Counted from the stretch's first letter, positions 27,583 through 36,035 are shown. The stretch: DNA of 64,000 nucleotides from Haloferax mucosum ATCC BAA-1512 (GCF_000337815.1 NZ_AOLN01000011.1:186001-250000); one strand, 5' to 3'. Notes: a model not told the origin generated them from the sequence alone. Translations and numbers: made by a program.

Positions 27583-27792
27583 CTATTCAATAACCGACCC
27601 GACAAACCAGAATATCGTACCCAGGATTGTAAATAGAGCATAAAGGGAAGATGGTTCGACTGGTGCAATCAGAAGAATAGCTGCCAAGACATAATTATAT
27701 ATCCCGACGATTTTCGTCGCAACTCCCCACTGGAGTGTACTATTTGATTTGCCTTTTTTATGTCTCGAAATACTCGTCCGGTTTTTGCTCAT
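27583..27792 (-). CDS. Small two-helix membrane protein
   Basis: The protein has 69 residues. A basic N-terminus (MSKNRTSISRHKKGKS) precedes two hydrophobic segments (VGIYNYVLAAILLIAPV and YALFTILGTIFWFVGSVI). The gene is AT-richer than the chromosome, as is the next one. Function unknown. Confidence 0.55.
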   Translation of the reverse strand: MSKNRTSISRHKKGKSNSTLQWGVATKIVGIYNYVLAAILLIAPVEPSSLYALFTILGTIFWFVGSVIE

Positions 27793-27848
27793 ACTGAGAT
27801 ACTCACAAGAGCCAAACTTAACTGAAATGGGTGATAGACTAAACTAGA

Positions 27849-28559
27849 ATGGTTTATTCAGGAGACCAAGACGAATTAGAACGTGGACGTGGAATTTTGA
27901 GTCCAGCAGATCGAAGATACCTATTGAGCGACAAAAGTGGGTACTCCAACCAGAGCCAATACAAACGGGAGAAGGCTATCAAAGAACGCATCATCAACGC
28001 TCTTTTAGATTTCTCAATTCTCGAAAACCATCTCGACGAGGACCAACGGAAAGATATTTTCGAGTACTTCGATGCAAACAAAATATTTGAGAAAGAGCTA
28101 GAATTGCCATCCTCTAAAACCAATCATGTGGGATGTATCACAGATACTATCTCATTCATATATAGAGAGACAAAGAAGAACACTGGGTTCCACCCGCCAT
28201 TTGCCATGTCACTTGAGCATGGAATTGTTCAGGGAGAATTTGAACCCAGAACATCTTACTATGGAAATTATGAGATTGATATCTCGTTTGAAAGATTGCC
28301 TGAGTCGAAAGTGAATATGAAATCAGTGACCGAGCGCATAAAAAATGGAGACCATGACAGTTTGAATGAGGCAGAGATGAGGTCTGTCATCGAAATCTTG
28401 GCCAGGAGTGATTCTGCTGACCCCTCAAGTCTCGAAGATGAATTCAACGAATGGGTTGATGAATTTGAAGAGGAGAACGAGCGGCAACCAATGAATTTGG
28501 GGGAAATTTTCTCACAGAAAGACCACGGTGAGCCACATCGATGGATAGTCGAGGACTAA
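27849..28559 (+). CDS. Soluble helical protein of mobile elements, unknown function
   Basis: The protein has 236 residues. The opening GILSPADRRYLLSDKSGY and the following KREKAIKERIINALLDFSIL are a pattern I associate with haloarchaeal element-borne proteins. The remainder is charged and helical. Low GC compared with the flanks supports transfer. It lies divergent from the small membrane protein. No catalytic motif is seen. Confidence 0.65.
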   Translation: MVYSGDQDELERGRGILSPADRRYLLSDKSGYSNQSQYKREKAIKERIINALLDFSILENHLDEDQRKDIFEYFDANKIFEKELELPSSKTNHVGCITDTISFIYRETKKNTGFHPPFAMSLEHGIVQGEFEPRTSYYGNYEIDISFERLPESKVNMKSVTERIKNGDHDSLNEAEMRSVIEILARSDSADPSSLEDEFNEWVDEFEEENERQPMNLGEIFSQKDHGEPHRWIVED

Positions 28560-28674
28560 TCCGAACATGTTGAGATAAGTTGACTATTTTGTTTTAGGGC
28601 TCAGAGTCTTGATGAACCCTATTCCCTGTGCGAGAACGCCCCATCACGCACAGACTGGGCGAATCGGCGTGCCT

Positions 28675-29295
28675 TTACCGGAAATTGAGATGTGCCATTG
28701 CGCGTGAGGTCACGTGGTCCGGCACAGGGCCGAGGTAATTCCGCCGGAACGTCTCACGTCCAGAATCGGTCATCGCCCAGCCACCCCACGCCATCGTCAG
28801 CTCCTCGGCAATCGGAACTCCCTCGAATGCAAGTGAGTAGAACGTATCCGTCGCCCACGTTCGGCGAAGGTCGTGCATCCCGAGGTCGTGCCATCGGTCG
28901 TCGTCGAGGTCGTCGGCCAACTGCTCGCGCGCCTCGACGATCCAGTCTCGGAGCGAACGAGTCGATACGTCGATGACCGGCTCGTCGGCACGCATCCGCG
29001 CCGCGGACTTGAGGTACTTAACGCGCTCGCGTAGAGACCGCGAGACTGGCGTGTCACGTGTCCCGGTCTTCCCGTTCGGGACAGTGAGTCGCCACTTCCC
29101 CTGGTCGTCGAGGCGTTCGAAGTGTCGCGGCTCGACGTTCCGCACTTCGTCGCTACGGAGACCGTGGAGTGCGAGGTCCAGAGCGATGCGTCGACGTGGG
29201 TATTCGTCCTCGACGAGCGAGAGGAGTTTAGCCTGCTCGTCGCGGGAGAGCCATAGTCGCTTTCCTGCCTTCGACGGATATGGACGTGCCTGCAT
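28675..29295 (-). CDS. Catalytic-domain-only tyrosine recombinase
   Basis: The protein has 206 residues. The first catalytic Arg is in LALHGLRSDEVRNVEP. The HxxR box is MHDLRRTWATD. A late W/H-box position reads AWGGWAMTD, and the probable nucleophile Tyr is in FRRNYLGPVP. No N-terminal core-binding (SAM-like) domain is present, so it is about half the usual length. It may act on a separate site, or help the main integrase at 51880. Its promoter region is shared with the CRISPR leader side. Confidence 0.8.
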   Translation of the reverse strand: MQARPYPSKAGKRLWLSRDEQAKLLSLVEDEYPRRRIALDLALHGLRSDEVRNVEPRHFERLDDQGKWRLTVPNGKTGTRDTPVSRSLRERVKYLKSAARMRADEPVIDVSTRSLRDWIVEAREQLADDLDDDRWHDLGMHDLRRTWATDTFYSLAFEGVPIAEELTMAWGGWAMTDSGRETFRRNYLGPVPDHVTSRAMAHLNFR

Positions 29296-29341
29296 GGTTC
29301 CGGTCTTGGTAGCTATCTCTGTATTCCGGAACCTTAGCTAG

Positions 29342-29551
29342 TCGGGTGGGGTCGATCAAGCCGGGAATCAGGCCGATTTGGTGGCCTCGGGGTGTCGGAG
29401 GTTACGAGAATAGCCGATTCTCGGAAGTTCGTTTCGAGGATTCTACCTGAATTTCCATCGACCCCCCGGGGGTTTGGGGCTATTGGAGGTCGACAGAAAC
29501 TGTTGAGTGTGAGCAGTGCGTAGGAGGCTGTGTGCCCCTGAATTGGGCATG
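29342..29551 (+). promoter_or_regulatory. Putative CRISPR leader
   Basis: About 200 nt without a gene lie between the recombinase and the first repeat. It contains a hairpin at 29405-29423 (CGAGAAT/ATTCTCG, 5-nt loop) and a C-run/G-run palindrome near 29460. In Haloferax I-B arrays the leader is on the 5' side of repeats in this orientation, so transcription probably runs left to right. A clear TATA box is not evident. Confidence 0.45.
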
Positions 29552-30242
29552 GTTACAGACGAACCCTAGTTGGGTTGAAGCGTCTTGCTCGAACCGTCGC
29601 CGTTCGAAGACCACGGCGTTACAGACGAACCCTAGTTGGGTTGAAGCTCGGCGTACACGTTCGACGAGCCGGTAAGGTTCATCGTTACAGACGAACCCTA
29701 GTTGGGTTGAAGCTCCAATTGGATCGTCCACCGGCTCTGGCGGCGGTCGAGTTACAGACGAACCCTAGTTGGGTTGAAGCAAAGTTGCCTACCTCACCGA
29801 CCAGGGATACGAGGTGTTACAGACGAACCCTAGTTGGGTTGAAGCCGTCGTCGTGAACGCCGTGCACCAACTTAGGCGCGTAGTTACAGACGAACCCTAG
29901 TTGGGTTGAAGCGACCTCGCGCCAGTTCACTTCAGCGACGCTCGCGCGGGTTACAGACGAACCCTAGTTGGGTTGAAGCCGTTCGCACTTTACGGTGGCA
30001 GATACACGGCTAAGCGTTACAGACGAACCCTAGTTGGGTTGAAGCGCGGATGGTGGTCGCACATGCATCGGCGACGACCTCGTTACAGACGAACCCTAGT
30101 TGGGTTGAAGCCTTCGTGAACCGCGTTGAAGCGATAGGCGTACTCTGTTACAGACGAACCCTAGTTGGGTTGAAGCGTCCAGCGTATAGCCGATGATACC
30201 CTCCGACCGATAGTTACAGACGAACCCTAGTTGGGTTGAAGC
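29552..30242 (+). CRISPR. CRISPR array, 11 identical repeats and 10 spacers, no cas genes
   Basis: The 30-nt repeat begins GTTACAGACG and ends GGGTTGAAGC. Repeats start at 29552, 29618, 29684, 29751, 29816, 29883, 29950, 30016, 30082, 30147 and 30213, all identical as far as I can read. Spacers are 35-37 nt. The repeat differs only at a few positions from known Haloferax volcanii I-B repeats, so a chromosomal Cas6 and Cascade could process it. No cas gene lies in the element. The terminal repeat is not degenerate. The 220 nt after it hold nothing I recognise. Confidence 0.97.
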
Positions 30243-30462
30243 CCCGTTGAAGTCCTCGTCTCTGGAGAGGATATTCGGGTTCGCTCTTGTGTAGCACATT
30301 GTTGATGTAGAGCAGTCTTGCAATTCTGTAGTTCGGTTATCGAAATGAGAATCGAGTCGTTGGGAGCTCAATCAGATGTTCTCACGTCGACTGTGATGAT
30401 GACATCGGCAACCTCATAAACGACTTCGTAAACCCCTTCGAATTGTGCTATTCTCATTGTAA

Positions 30463-30687
30463 TCACCGCTCCAGTATCTCGACTCGCTTTTCGTAGAACT
30501 CGTGCTCGGCCTCGAGGAGATCGCGCTGCTCGTCAACGTCAGCAGGATGCTCTATCGACACCAGCAACGACACCAACCAGACTGGCAATCTCGACTTGCC
30601 CTGGAGTGACGCCATCGTGTCCTCGATATCAGACAGCCGAGACCGACAAAACCCGAGTTTGATCCGACGGCGTAAGCGACGGATCAT
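30463..30687 (-). CDS. Small helical protein coupled to the methyltransferase
   Basis: The protein has 74 residues from the ATG at 30687, which overlaps the methyltransferase stop by 4 nt (ATGA). It opens MIRRLRRRIKLGFCRSRLSD, and a C-terminal charged helix (QRDLLEAEHEFYEKRVEIL) follows. A longer start at 30747 would overlap the previous gene by 64 nt. Function unknown. Confidence 0.55.
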   Translation of the reverse strand: MIRRLRRRIKLGFCRSRLSDIEDTMASLQGKSRLPVWLVSLLVSIEHPADVDEQRDLLEAEHEFYEKRVEILER

Positions 30688-31205
30688 CGCTGGACCTCCA
30701 AGGCGACGCTCCACGAGTCGATCCCGAACAACCCGAACGTATCGCACATCCAGAGTGCGAGCCGGTCACTCGGCAATAGGCGACCCACACGCACACGAGA
30801 CACGGACCACTCCACTACCGACAGCTCTGGAAACAGCCAGTCATCGTCGAGGAACTCAACTGGATGCATCTGACGTGTGTGATCAATCCGAGCTGAGGAT
30901 GGATTGTTCGGGTACGGTGCGACGATCTCCAAACGACCGCCCGGAGCAAGCACTCGAATTGCTTCGAGAATCGCCTCGACTGGATCGACCAGGTGCTCGA
31001 GGACATTATCGAGAAGGATACGCTCTGCTGAGTCATCCGGCCACGGCCATGGCGTCTCGTTGAGATCGTGTATCTCGTCAGGCTCAACAACGTCGCCTTG
31101 AACGCCCATCTCTCCAGGACGGTAATCGACGTTGAGCCACCCCTGTTTGATGTCGTCACCACACCCGAGGTTGAGCTTTAGCGGCGATGCGACTCGATTG
31201 CTCAT
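30684..31205 (-). CDS. SAM-dependent methyltransferase (class I)
   Basis: The protein has 173 residues. The SAM-binding motif I is LKLNLGCGDDIKQGW, and motif II/III-like stretches are ILLDNVLEHLVDPVEAI and RVLAPGGRLEIVAPYP. It resembles small methyltransferases acting on sugars or metabolites. It has no target-recognition domain or DPPY-type catalytic motif, so it is unlikely to be a DNA methylase. In an element it might modify a surface glycan or virion component. Confidence 0.78.
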   Translation of the reverse strand: MSNRVASPLKLNLGCGDDIKQGWLNVDYRPGEMGVQGDVVEPDEIHDLNETPWPWPDDSAERILLDNVLEHLVDPVEAILEAIRVLAPGGRLEIVAPYPNNPSSARIDHTRQMHPVEFLDDDWLFPELSVVEWSVSRVRVGRLLPSDRLALWMCDTFGLFGIDSWSVALEVQR

Positions 31206-31367
31206 CGTACACCTCCCGAAGACCCCGCGGGTAGCGCGCTCGCCGGGCGGACACGCGAAGAAACGCCGAAGGACTGCCGAAGGCGACGACCCGACGAACC
31301 GCCACTTGCGTATCTCAATTTAATATAAACACTATAGGGGGAGGGGGTGGGGGTGTGTCCCGACGGA
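31206..31367. other. Intergenic region with a TATA-like element
   Basis: TTTATATTA read on the minus strand (about 31321-31329) is a possible promoter for the methyltransferase pair, with a 5' leader near 95 nt. A C/G-rich run lies beside it. Otherwise nothing is seen. Confidence 0.35.
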
Positions 31368-32321
31368 TTACATGACATCGAGGTCTGCCTCCCGAACGAC
31401 GTATTTCTTGATTTGTTTCGACTCGGCTTCGCTCACACCGTAATCCATCTTCAGGATGTCGCGGTCGAAGTACTCACCGCCAGAGGCTTCACTGATGTAC
31501 TCCTCAACGCAATTCTCGTCGAGGATTTCCTTCGCTACCTCCATCGGTGACAACTGCTCGGCCTCAGCCTGCTCGTTCTCAGCGCGCACCCGTTCAAGCA
31601 GGTCCTCGATCAGGTCGTCCGTGTACTCTCCCTTCGTCGCCTCGTACTCCCTCACAAGTTCGGGTGATGGGAGTTGGAACTTCATCCACTTGTGCCGTCG
31701 TAGGACACCATCGTCGCCAATCATTCGATGGTACTTCTTGTACATCTTCCCCGTCTCGTTGTTCGTCTGGATGTACTTCCAGCGGGCCTTCGAGAGACCT
31801 GCAGATTCGTCCTTTCCGACCATGATACCGAGGTGATGAAACCGGCGTTGGACGTGTGAGTCGATGAGATCGAAGTCCGGTGCGGTCATGATTGCGCCGT
31901 GGTTGCGGTGTCGCCACGTCTGCGTTAAGGCGTCAAGCACCTGATTCGCAACCGTGTACCAATTGCGGTTCCCTGCAGCGACACCTGTCTCTTCGAGCAC
32001 GAGAATTGACCCTTCGGGGAGGTCCGACGCCGCCAGTTCGAGGAACTCCTCAACGCTGTAAGTCACACGGCTAACATCGAAGTTCGGGTCGAGAGCCTCC
32101 GCGAGCCTCAGTGCCGCGTAGGACTTCCCGTCACCAGTTTCGCCAGCAAGGAAGCACATCCAGTTTTCGTTATAGACGTTCATCCGCGGCCACACTTTCC
32201 GACGGAGAATCAGGTTCTCGCGGACTCTGTCAGGCATCTCCGGGTAGTAGCTCGAGAGGTTCTGTGGAGCGGTATGGGCCGCCATCCGATCAACAATCTC
32301 CGGCTCGGCTTCCGAACTCAT
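31368..32321 (-). CDS. P-loop ATPase, possible packaging or secretion motor
   Basis: The protein has 317 residues. Walker A is AGETGDGKSYAALR (about residue 60) and Walker B is ILVLEETG, followed by GAIMTAPDFDLIDSHVQRRF, which looks like a sensor/arginine region. It resembles Zot/FtsK-like ATPases of archaeal viruses and plasmids. The C-terminal 100 residues are helical. Overlap with the next upstream gene is 4 nt. It sits divergent to the membrane operon at 33321-43481 and could energise DNA packaging or export of its products. Confidence 0.75.
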   Translation of the reverse strand: MSSEAEPEIVDRMAAHTAPQNLSSYYPEMPDRVRENLILRRKVWPRMNVYNENWMCFLAGETGDGKSYAALRLAEALDPNFDVSRVTYSVEEFLELAASDLPEGSILVLEETGVAAGNRNWYTVANQVLDALTQTWRHRNHGAIMTAPDFDLIDSHVQRRFHHLGIMVGKDESAGLSKARWKYIQTNNETGKMYKKYHRMIGDDGVLRRHKWMKFQLPSPELVREYEATKGEYTDDLIEDLLERVRAENEQAEAEQLSPMEVAKEILDENCVEEYISEASGGEYFDRDILKMDYGVSEAESKQIKKYVVREADLDVM

Positions 32322-32884
32322 ACGGTCTCACCTGCCGCATCCTGCAGTTCGATAGACGGCGCGAAGCCGAGTTTCGTCGCCGCATCGTCGAGCACTCCGG
32401 CGATGTCCACGAGAATCGGCGCGTCGAGTACCAACTGCCGAGAAACGGTCTCTTCGCGTTCCCCGCGCATGTCGCTTACCGAGACGACTTTCGACTCCGT
32501 GGCGGTCTCGACGTCTTCGAGAATACTCAGTCCACGGTACGGAATCTCGTCGGTGATTGGCTTCTCGACCTCCACTAACTCACCGTCGTCGGACTCTTCG
32601 AGTACGGTCTCAGTATCGACGACCTCCGTTCGCGTCCACGTCTCTGAGAGTACTGCGGAAGACCACCAGTCCTTGATGAGTCCCTCAGTCCGAAGCGGTC
32701 GAAGTGCGTAATAGTACGCGATAATGGCCTCCTGAAGCTCTTGTCTCCATGCTCGGGGAACACCATCGTACATCAGTCGGACGCGAGTGACTTTCGAGCG
32801 GGCTTCGTGAACCTCAACTTGGGCTTCCTCGATGAGCCGTTCGCGCATCGTCTTCTGCGGTGGTCCGTCGTCCCTAGAACTCAT
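32318..32884 (-). CDS. Unknown protein in the ATPase operon
   Basis: The protein has 188 residues, starting MSSRDDGPPQKTMRERLIEE at 32884. It is mostly helical (EEAQVEVHEARSKVTRVRLM) with a beta-rich acidic C-terminal half. It overlaps the upstream gene by 11 nt and the ATPase gene by 4 nt. A partner of the ATPase is plausible but not shown. Confidence 0.65.
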   Translation of the reverse strand: MSSRDDGPPQKTMRERLIEEAQVEVHEARSKVTRVRLMYDGVPRAWRQELQEAIIAYYYALRPLRTEGLIKDWWSSAVLSETWTRTEVVDTETVLEESDDGELVEVEKPITDEIPYRGLSILEDVETATESKVVSVSDMRGEREETVSRQLVLDAPILVDIAGVLDDAATKLGFAPSIELQDAAGETV

Positions 32885-33179
32885 CTGCGTCCTCCCGAGT
32901 GATGACGATTGCATCAGGGAACGTCCGAACACGGACGCGGTCTCCTCGTGAGAGGCCGAACCAATCGACCGCATCGACTGGTGCGTTGATGTATAGCCCG
33001 CCGTTGTTTGCGATGACACTTCGCGTTTCGGCGTTGAGTGCGCTCTCGTCGAGACTCGACACGTCGATGTGCTCTCGAATGAGCGCTTTTAGCCGGACGC
33101 TCTTTCTGTGCCCGAAGTTCACCACCGGCGACAGCCGCTCCTCTGTCTTCCCCGGATGGGTGGGTGTCTGGGATGACAT
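32874..33179 (-). CDS. Small AbrB-like protein leading the ATPase operon
   Basis: The protein has 101 residues. The C-terminal half (LYINAPVDAVDWFGLSRGD then RVRVRTFPDAIVITRED) has the alternating pattern of a swapped-hairpin AbrB/MazE-type fold, suggesting a DNA-binding regulator. It is first in the operon, close to the divergent promoters, so it may control both directions. A TATA-like element (ATATTATAC, minus strand) is near 33210-33218. Confidence 0.5.
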   Translation of the reverse strand: MSSQTPTHPGKTEERLSPVVNFGHRKSVRLKALIREHIDVSSLDESALNAETRSVIANNGGLYINAPVDAVDWFGLSRGDRVRVRTFPDAIVITREDADEF

Positions 33180-33320
33180 ACAAACAGGGAGACTAGCCTA
33201 TTGGATGTATAATATTGGGTGGCCATGTGGCCCACCATATGGTTTCTCAACCCTTCTAACCACTATTTTCATTATTAGGTAAAGTGAAATTATATACTGT
33301 AGCATCACATGGGCGAAAGT
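33180..33320. promoter_or_regulatory. Divergent promoter region, structural operon and ATPase operon
   Basis: Rightward TATATA is at 33291-33296, about 25 nt before the ATG at 33321. Leftward ATATTATAC lies near 33210. Between them is an imperfect palindrome (TGGGTGGCC ... GGCCCACCA, around 33220-33236) and CCATATGG just after it, which could be operator sites. Confidence 0.5.
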
Positions 33321-33803
33321 ATGTCTGCATGTGCAACCGCAGGCGTCGGAGGGCTGGAGCGACCGGCTTCTCAGACCGACCTCGAAGTTACACCAGTTGA
33401 CAGTACCGAGCAAACGAACGACATGTTCGACCGTGCCGCTCTCAAGCACGCCGGGACGGACATGGGAACCGCACTCGCTGCGGGGGTTGCGACGGCCGAT
33501 AAACTCGGCCTTGGCTCCCGGGAACTCTCCGACGAGACAACCATCACCGCTGAAATCGGCGGCTCGGTCATGGTCGTCGCCCGCGGTATCATCGTCGCCG
33601 TTGTCGCGCTCATCGTCCTCGGGGCGCTCTATTCCACCGACATCGTCTCCAACCCGGACAACCAGAACGCGTGGACGAACATGACGGGGACGTTCGCCGA
33701 CTATGGGACGACCGCGTTCACGCTCATCGGTGTTGGACTGATCGCCGTCGGTGCAGGCGTCGCTCTCTCCTACTTCGGTGGGATGGGCGGCGGCGGCCGG
33801 TAA
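33321..33803 (+). CDS. Membrane protein opening the structural operon
   Basis: The protein has 160 residues. Two membrane helices (MVVARGIIVAVVALIVLGAL and FTLIGVGLIAVGAGVALSYF) flank an exterior loop, and the tail is Gly-rich (GGMGGGGR). I start it at 33321, not at the ATG 12 nt upstream, because the TATA box places the transcript start near 33319. Small two-helix proteins of this sort are typical major virion membrane proteins of archaeal pleomorphic viruses, which is only a suggestion here. Confidence 0.7.
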   Translation: MSACATAGVGGLERPASQTDLEVTPVDSTEQTNDMFDRAALKHAGTDMGTALAAGVATADKLGLGSRELSDETTITAEIGGSVMVVARGIIVAVVALIVLGALYSTDIVSNPDNQNAWTNMTGTFADYGTTAFTLIGVGLIAVGAGVALSYFGGMGGGGR

Positions 33804-33850
33804 CCCAGCGCGGACGACCAACTTCCTTCCGTTTACCACCCGTCTGAGCC

Positions 33851-34279
33851 ATGAGTTCACAAATCCAAACGTTCGCCGCAATCCTCATCATCGGCGTTGT
33901 CGCCTTCGTCGGCCTCTCGGTCGCCTACGCTGAGAGTGGTGTCGTCGCCACCACGAGCGAAGACATCACGCTTTCGGACGCCGGGACCTACGTCGATGAG
34001 CGAGACGCCTTCGAGTACGGCGATAACGAAACCGTCGTCCACAACGGGACGACACTCACCGAAGGAACCGACTACCGCTGGAACACCTCGACAGGAGAAT
34101 TAACTCGACTCTCGGGGTCGAGCGTTCCCGATGGGTCCACAGTTACCATCGACTACGCGTTCGAGAAACCCAGCCAGACAACCAAAGACATCCAAACGAC
34201 AGTCTCTACCGCCAGCTTCGCTCTTCCCTACATCGTTCTCTTCCTTGCGGTTGCAGCGGTCTGGGGGTGGCTGTCGTGA
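33851..34279 (+). CDS. Exported protein with N- and C-terminal membrane helices
   Basis: The protein has 142 residues. The N-terminal helix is IQTFAAILIIGVVAFVGLSV and the C-terminal helix is FALPYIVLFLAVAAVWGWLS. Between them is an acidic extracellular beta-type domain of about 80 residues with NGT glycosylation-type sites. It could be a small spike or shaft protein. Starts 47 nt after the preceding gene. Confidence 0.7.
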   Translation: MSSQIQTFAAILIIGVVAFVGLSVAYAESGVVATTSEDITLSDAGTYVDERDAFEYGDNETVVHNGTTLTEGTDYRWNTSTGELTRLSGSSVPDGSTVTIDYAFEKPSQTTKDIQTTVSTASFALPYIVLFLAVAAVWGWLS

Positions 34280-34575
34280 GCCTCCTCGTCTCGCAGTCCC
34301 ACGCACTATTCGCGTTCGGGACGCTCTCGCTCCTCGTCACGCTCATCTTCGACCAACACCGGAACGTCGGCCTATTCGCGCTTCTTGGCGCGTTCGCGTG
34401 GGGTATCCTCGCGCTTCGGTCCGGTGCACTCGCTCATCTCTCCGAGACTGGCGAGACGACGACTATCGTCAGTCCCGAAATGCAAGTATTCGCCCTCGCG
34501 GGGGCGCTGACGTCTCTAATCGTGCTCTACGGCGCGGTTATCGCCCGAACTGACAACGCCGAGGTGACTCGATAA
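34276..34575 (+). CDS. Three-helix membrane protein
   Basis: The protein has 99 residues from GTG 34276, with a GTGA overlap. Hydrophobic segments are ALFAFGTLSLLVTLIF, LFALLGAFAWGILAL and VFALAGALTSLIVLYGAVI. The other in-frame GTG at 34267 is less likely because it would overlap more. No motif found. Confidence 0.65.
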   Translation: MSLLVSQSHALFAFGTLSLLVTLIFDQHRNVGLFALLGAFAWGILALRSGALAHLSETGETTTIVSPEMQVFALAGALTSLIVLYGAVIARTDNAEVTR

Positions 34576-35165
34576 TGCCAAACGAAGATAAACGCCACCA
34601 GCACCGCCAGCAGGAACTCCAAGAGCGCGCCGCGAACGACCTCGAGCGCACCACCGCACAACGTGCGTCGAGTGAAGGCCCGGCGATGGACGTTCTCGCC
34701 GAGATGGACGCCGACGAACTCTGGGAGAACCTCACGGGCGTCGACGTCGAATCGTCCGAGTACGAGTCCATCGTCTCGGTGCTCAAGCCCTATCTGTCGT
34801 CCAGTGAGATGCTCGCCAACCACGGCGAGGACTACTACGACGACCGGAAGCGACGCCTCCTCAACGAGAACCTCGCCGACCGGATTATCCTCGGACGGGA
34901 GTACAACGACCTCTGTACCGGGGTGTTCCGCGAGGTCGCACAAGACGTCGATGGCGACGACTTCGACGGCCAACGCCGCGACTGGTCGCCCGCTGAGAAA
35001 GAAGCGATTCGCGTTATCGTCGAGGAACTCCGAACCGACCGACAGTCCCTCGGTGACGGGACGCTCCTCCGTGCAATCATGGAGACGCACGTCTCCACGG
35101 AACGTCGCGGTGCTGAACAGCAATCGAACAGCGGCGGCCTCAGTTCTCTCCTCCCTTGGAAGTGA
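34575..35165 (+). CDS. Soluble protein of the structural operon
   Basis: The protein has 196 residues with no membrane helix. It is highly charged (MPNEDKRHQHRQQELQERAA) with a helical acidic middle (ELWENLTGVDVESSEYESIV). It overlaps the previous stop by 1-2 nt (TAATG). As the only clearly soluble protein among the early operon genes, it may be an internal scaffold. No motif is recognised. Confidence 0.68.
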   Translation: MPNEDKRHQHRQQELQERAANDLERTTAQRASSEGPAMDVLAEMDADELWENLTGVDVESSEYESIVSVLKPYLSSSEMLANHGEDYYDDRKRRLLNENLADRIILGREYNDLCTGVFREVAQDVDGDDFDGQRRDWSPAEKEAIRVIVEELRTDRQSLGDGTLLRAIMETHVSTERRGAEQQSNSGGLSSLLPWK

Positions 35166-35171
35166 CCCCTC

Positions 35172-36035
35172 ATGACTGACAACGACCCACTTGACCCAAC
35201 AGACAACCCGACCAGTACCGACGACCAGACCCGTTTCCGAGCACGGCTTGACGAGACGTTCGCTGATACAGCCGAGACTGGAAAGAAGCTCGGCGAAGGC
35301 TCCGGGAAAGTGACAGCGATGGCTCTCAAGGGCCTTCTCTCGTTGGTTGCAATTCCGCTGTACCTCGTTCTCCGTATCGTTCCGAAGAGCCACAAACTCG
35401 GTGAAGCTCTCGTTGACGCTGGCTACAAGACGATGCTCAAGACCACCGGCGCGGACACCATCGTCAACACGATCTACGGCGATGGTGTCGTCAAACCAAT
35501 CGCTGGGTCGTGGCACTCTGAAGAACACGAGTATCAGACTACCGACGGACAAGCGTACAAAGCCGACCGGTTGGGCTTTCCCTACCGTCAGAACGGCAAA
35601 TACTCGATGGTCTGGGCACTCCGTGAAGGCCGCGAGATTACCGACCCACTTGAGGCTTACATGGGTGCACAGCGGCGTCTCGGTAACTACGACGAGCATC
35701 TTCGGACCGATGGAAGTGGAAAGGACGTCGCCATCCACGCTGAGACAGACGGCTACGAGGGGCGTGCGCTCTCGTTCCGCGACGGCTGGAGACTCTTCGG
35801 TAGCAAGGTCACCCAGCAGGATATGAAGCGACAGGAGACTCGAGGGAAACTCGCCGAACTCGATTGGAGTACCCGACAGCAACTCTACTTGGTGCTCATC
35901 TTCGGTGGTGGTCTCGCACTTGGGATGTTCGGTCCCGCGCTCGCAACGTCCATCGCTGGTGGCGGTGGAGGTGGCGGTATCGGTGGTGGAATCAGTCTCC
36001 CGCTCTTCATCAACAGCCTTCCGGGGGTGTTCTAA
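35172..36035 (+). CDS. Membrane protein with two hydrophobic regions
   Basis: The protein has 287 residues. A first helix is ALKGLLSLVAIPLYLVLRIV (about 55-75) and a second LYLVLIFGGGLALGMFGPAL near 245. The soluble part between them (residues 80-235) is acidic. The C-terminal Gly-rich stretch ends in a short hydrophobic tail (ISLPLFINSLPGVF). Function unknown. Confidence 0.68.
   Translation: MTDNDPLDPTDNPTSTDDQTRFRARLDETFADTAETGKKLGEGSGKVTAMALKGLLSLVAIPLYLVLRIVPKSHKLGEALVDAGYKTMLKTTGADTIVNTIYGDGVVKPIAGSWHSEEHEYQTTDGQAYKADRLGFPYRQNGKYSMVWALREGREITDPLEAYMGAQRRLGNYDEHLRTDGSGKDVAIHAETDGYEGRALSFRDGWRLFGSKVTQQDMKRQETRGKLAELDWSTRQQLYLVLIFGGGLALGMFGPALATSIAGGGGGGGIGGGISLPLFINSLPGVF

Noticed and set aside
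29552-30242. Spacers targeting sequences within this window
   Set aside because: I did not find a convincing match by eye; a proper search is needed, so none is claimed.
29480-30371. Small frames with repeated peptides such as ASTQLGFVCN inside the CRISPR array
   Set aside because: These are translations of the CRISPR repeats, not proteins.
33309-33320. Upstream ATG at 33309 as the start of the first structural gene
   Set aside because: It lies before the transcript start predicted from the TATA box at 33291-33296, so the ATG at 33321 is preferred.
34527-35882. 451-codon minus-strand frame opposite the structural operon
   Set aside because: Shadow of the coupled plus-strand genes, with no motifs.
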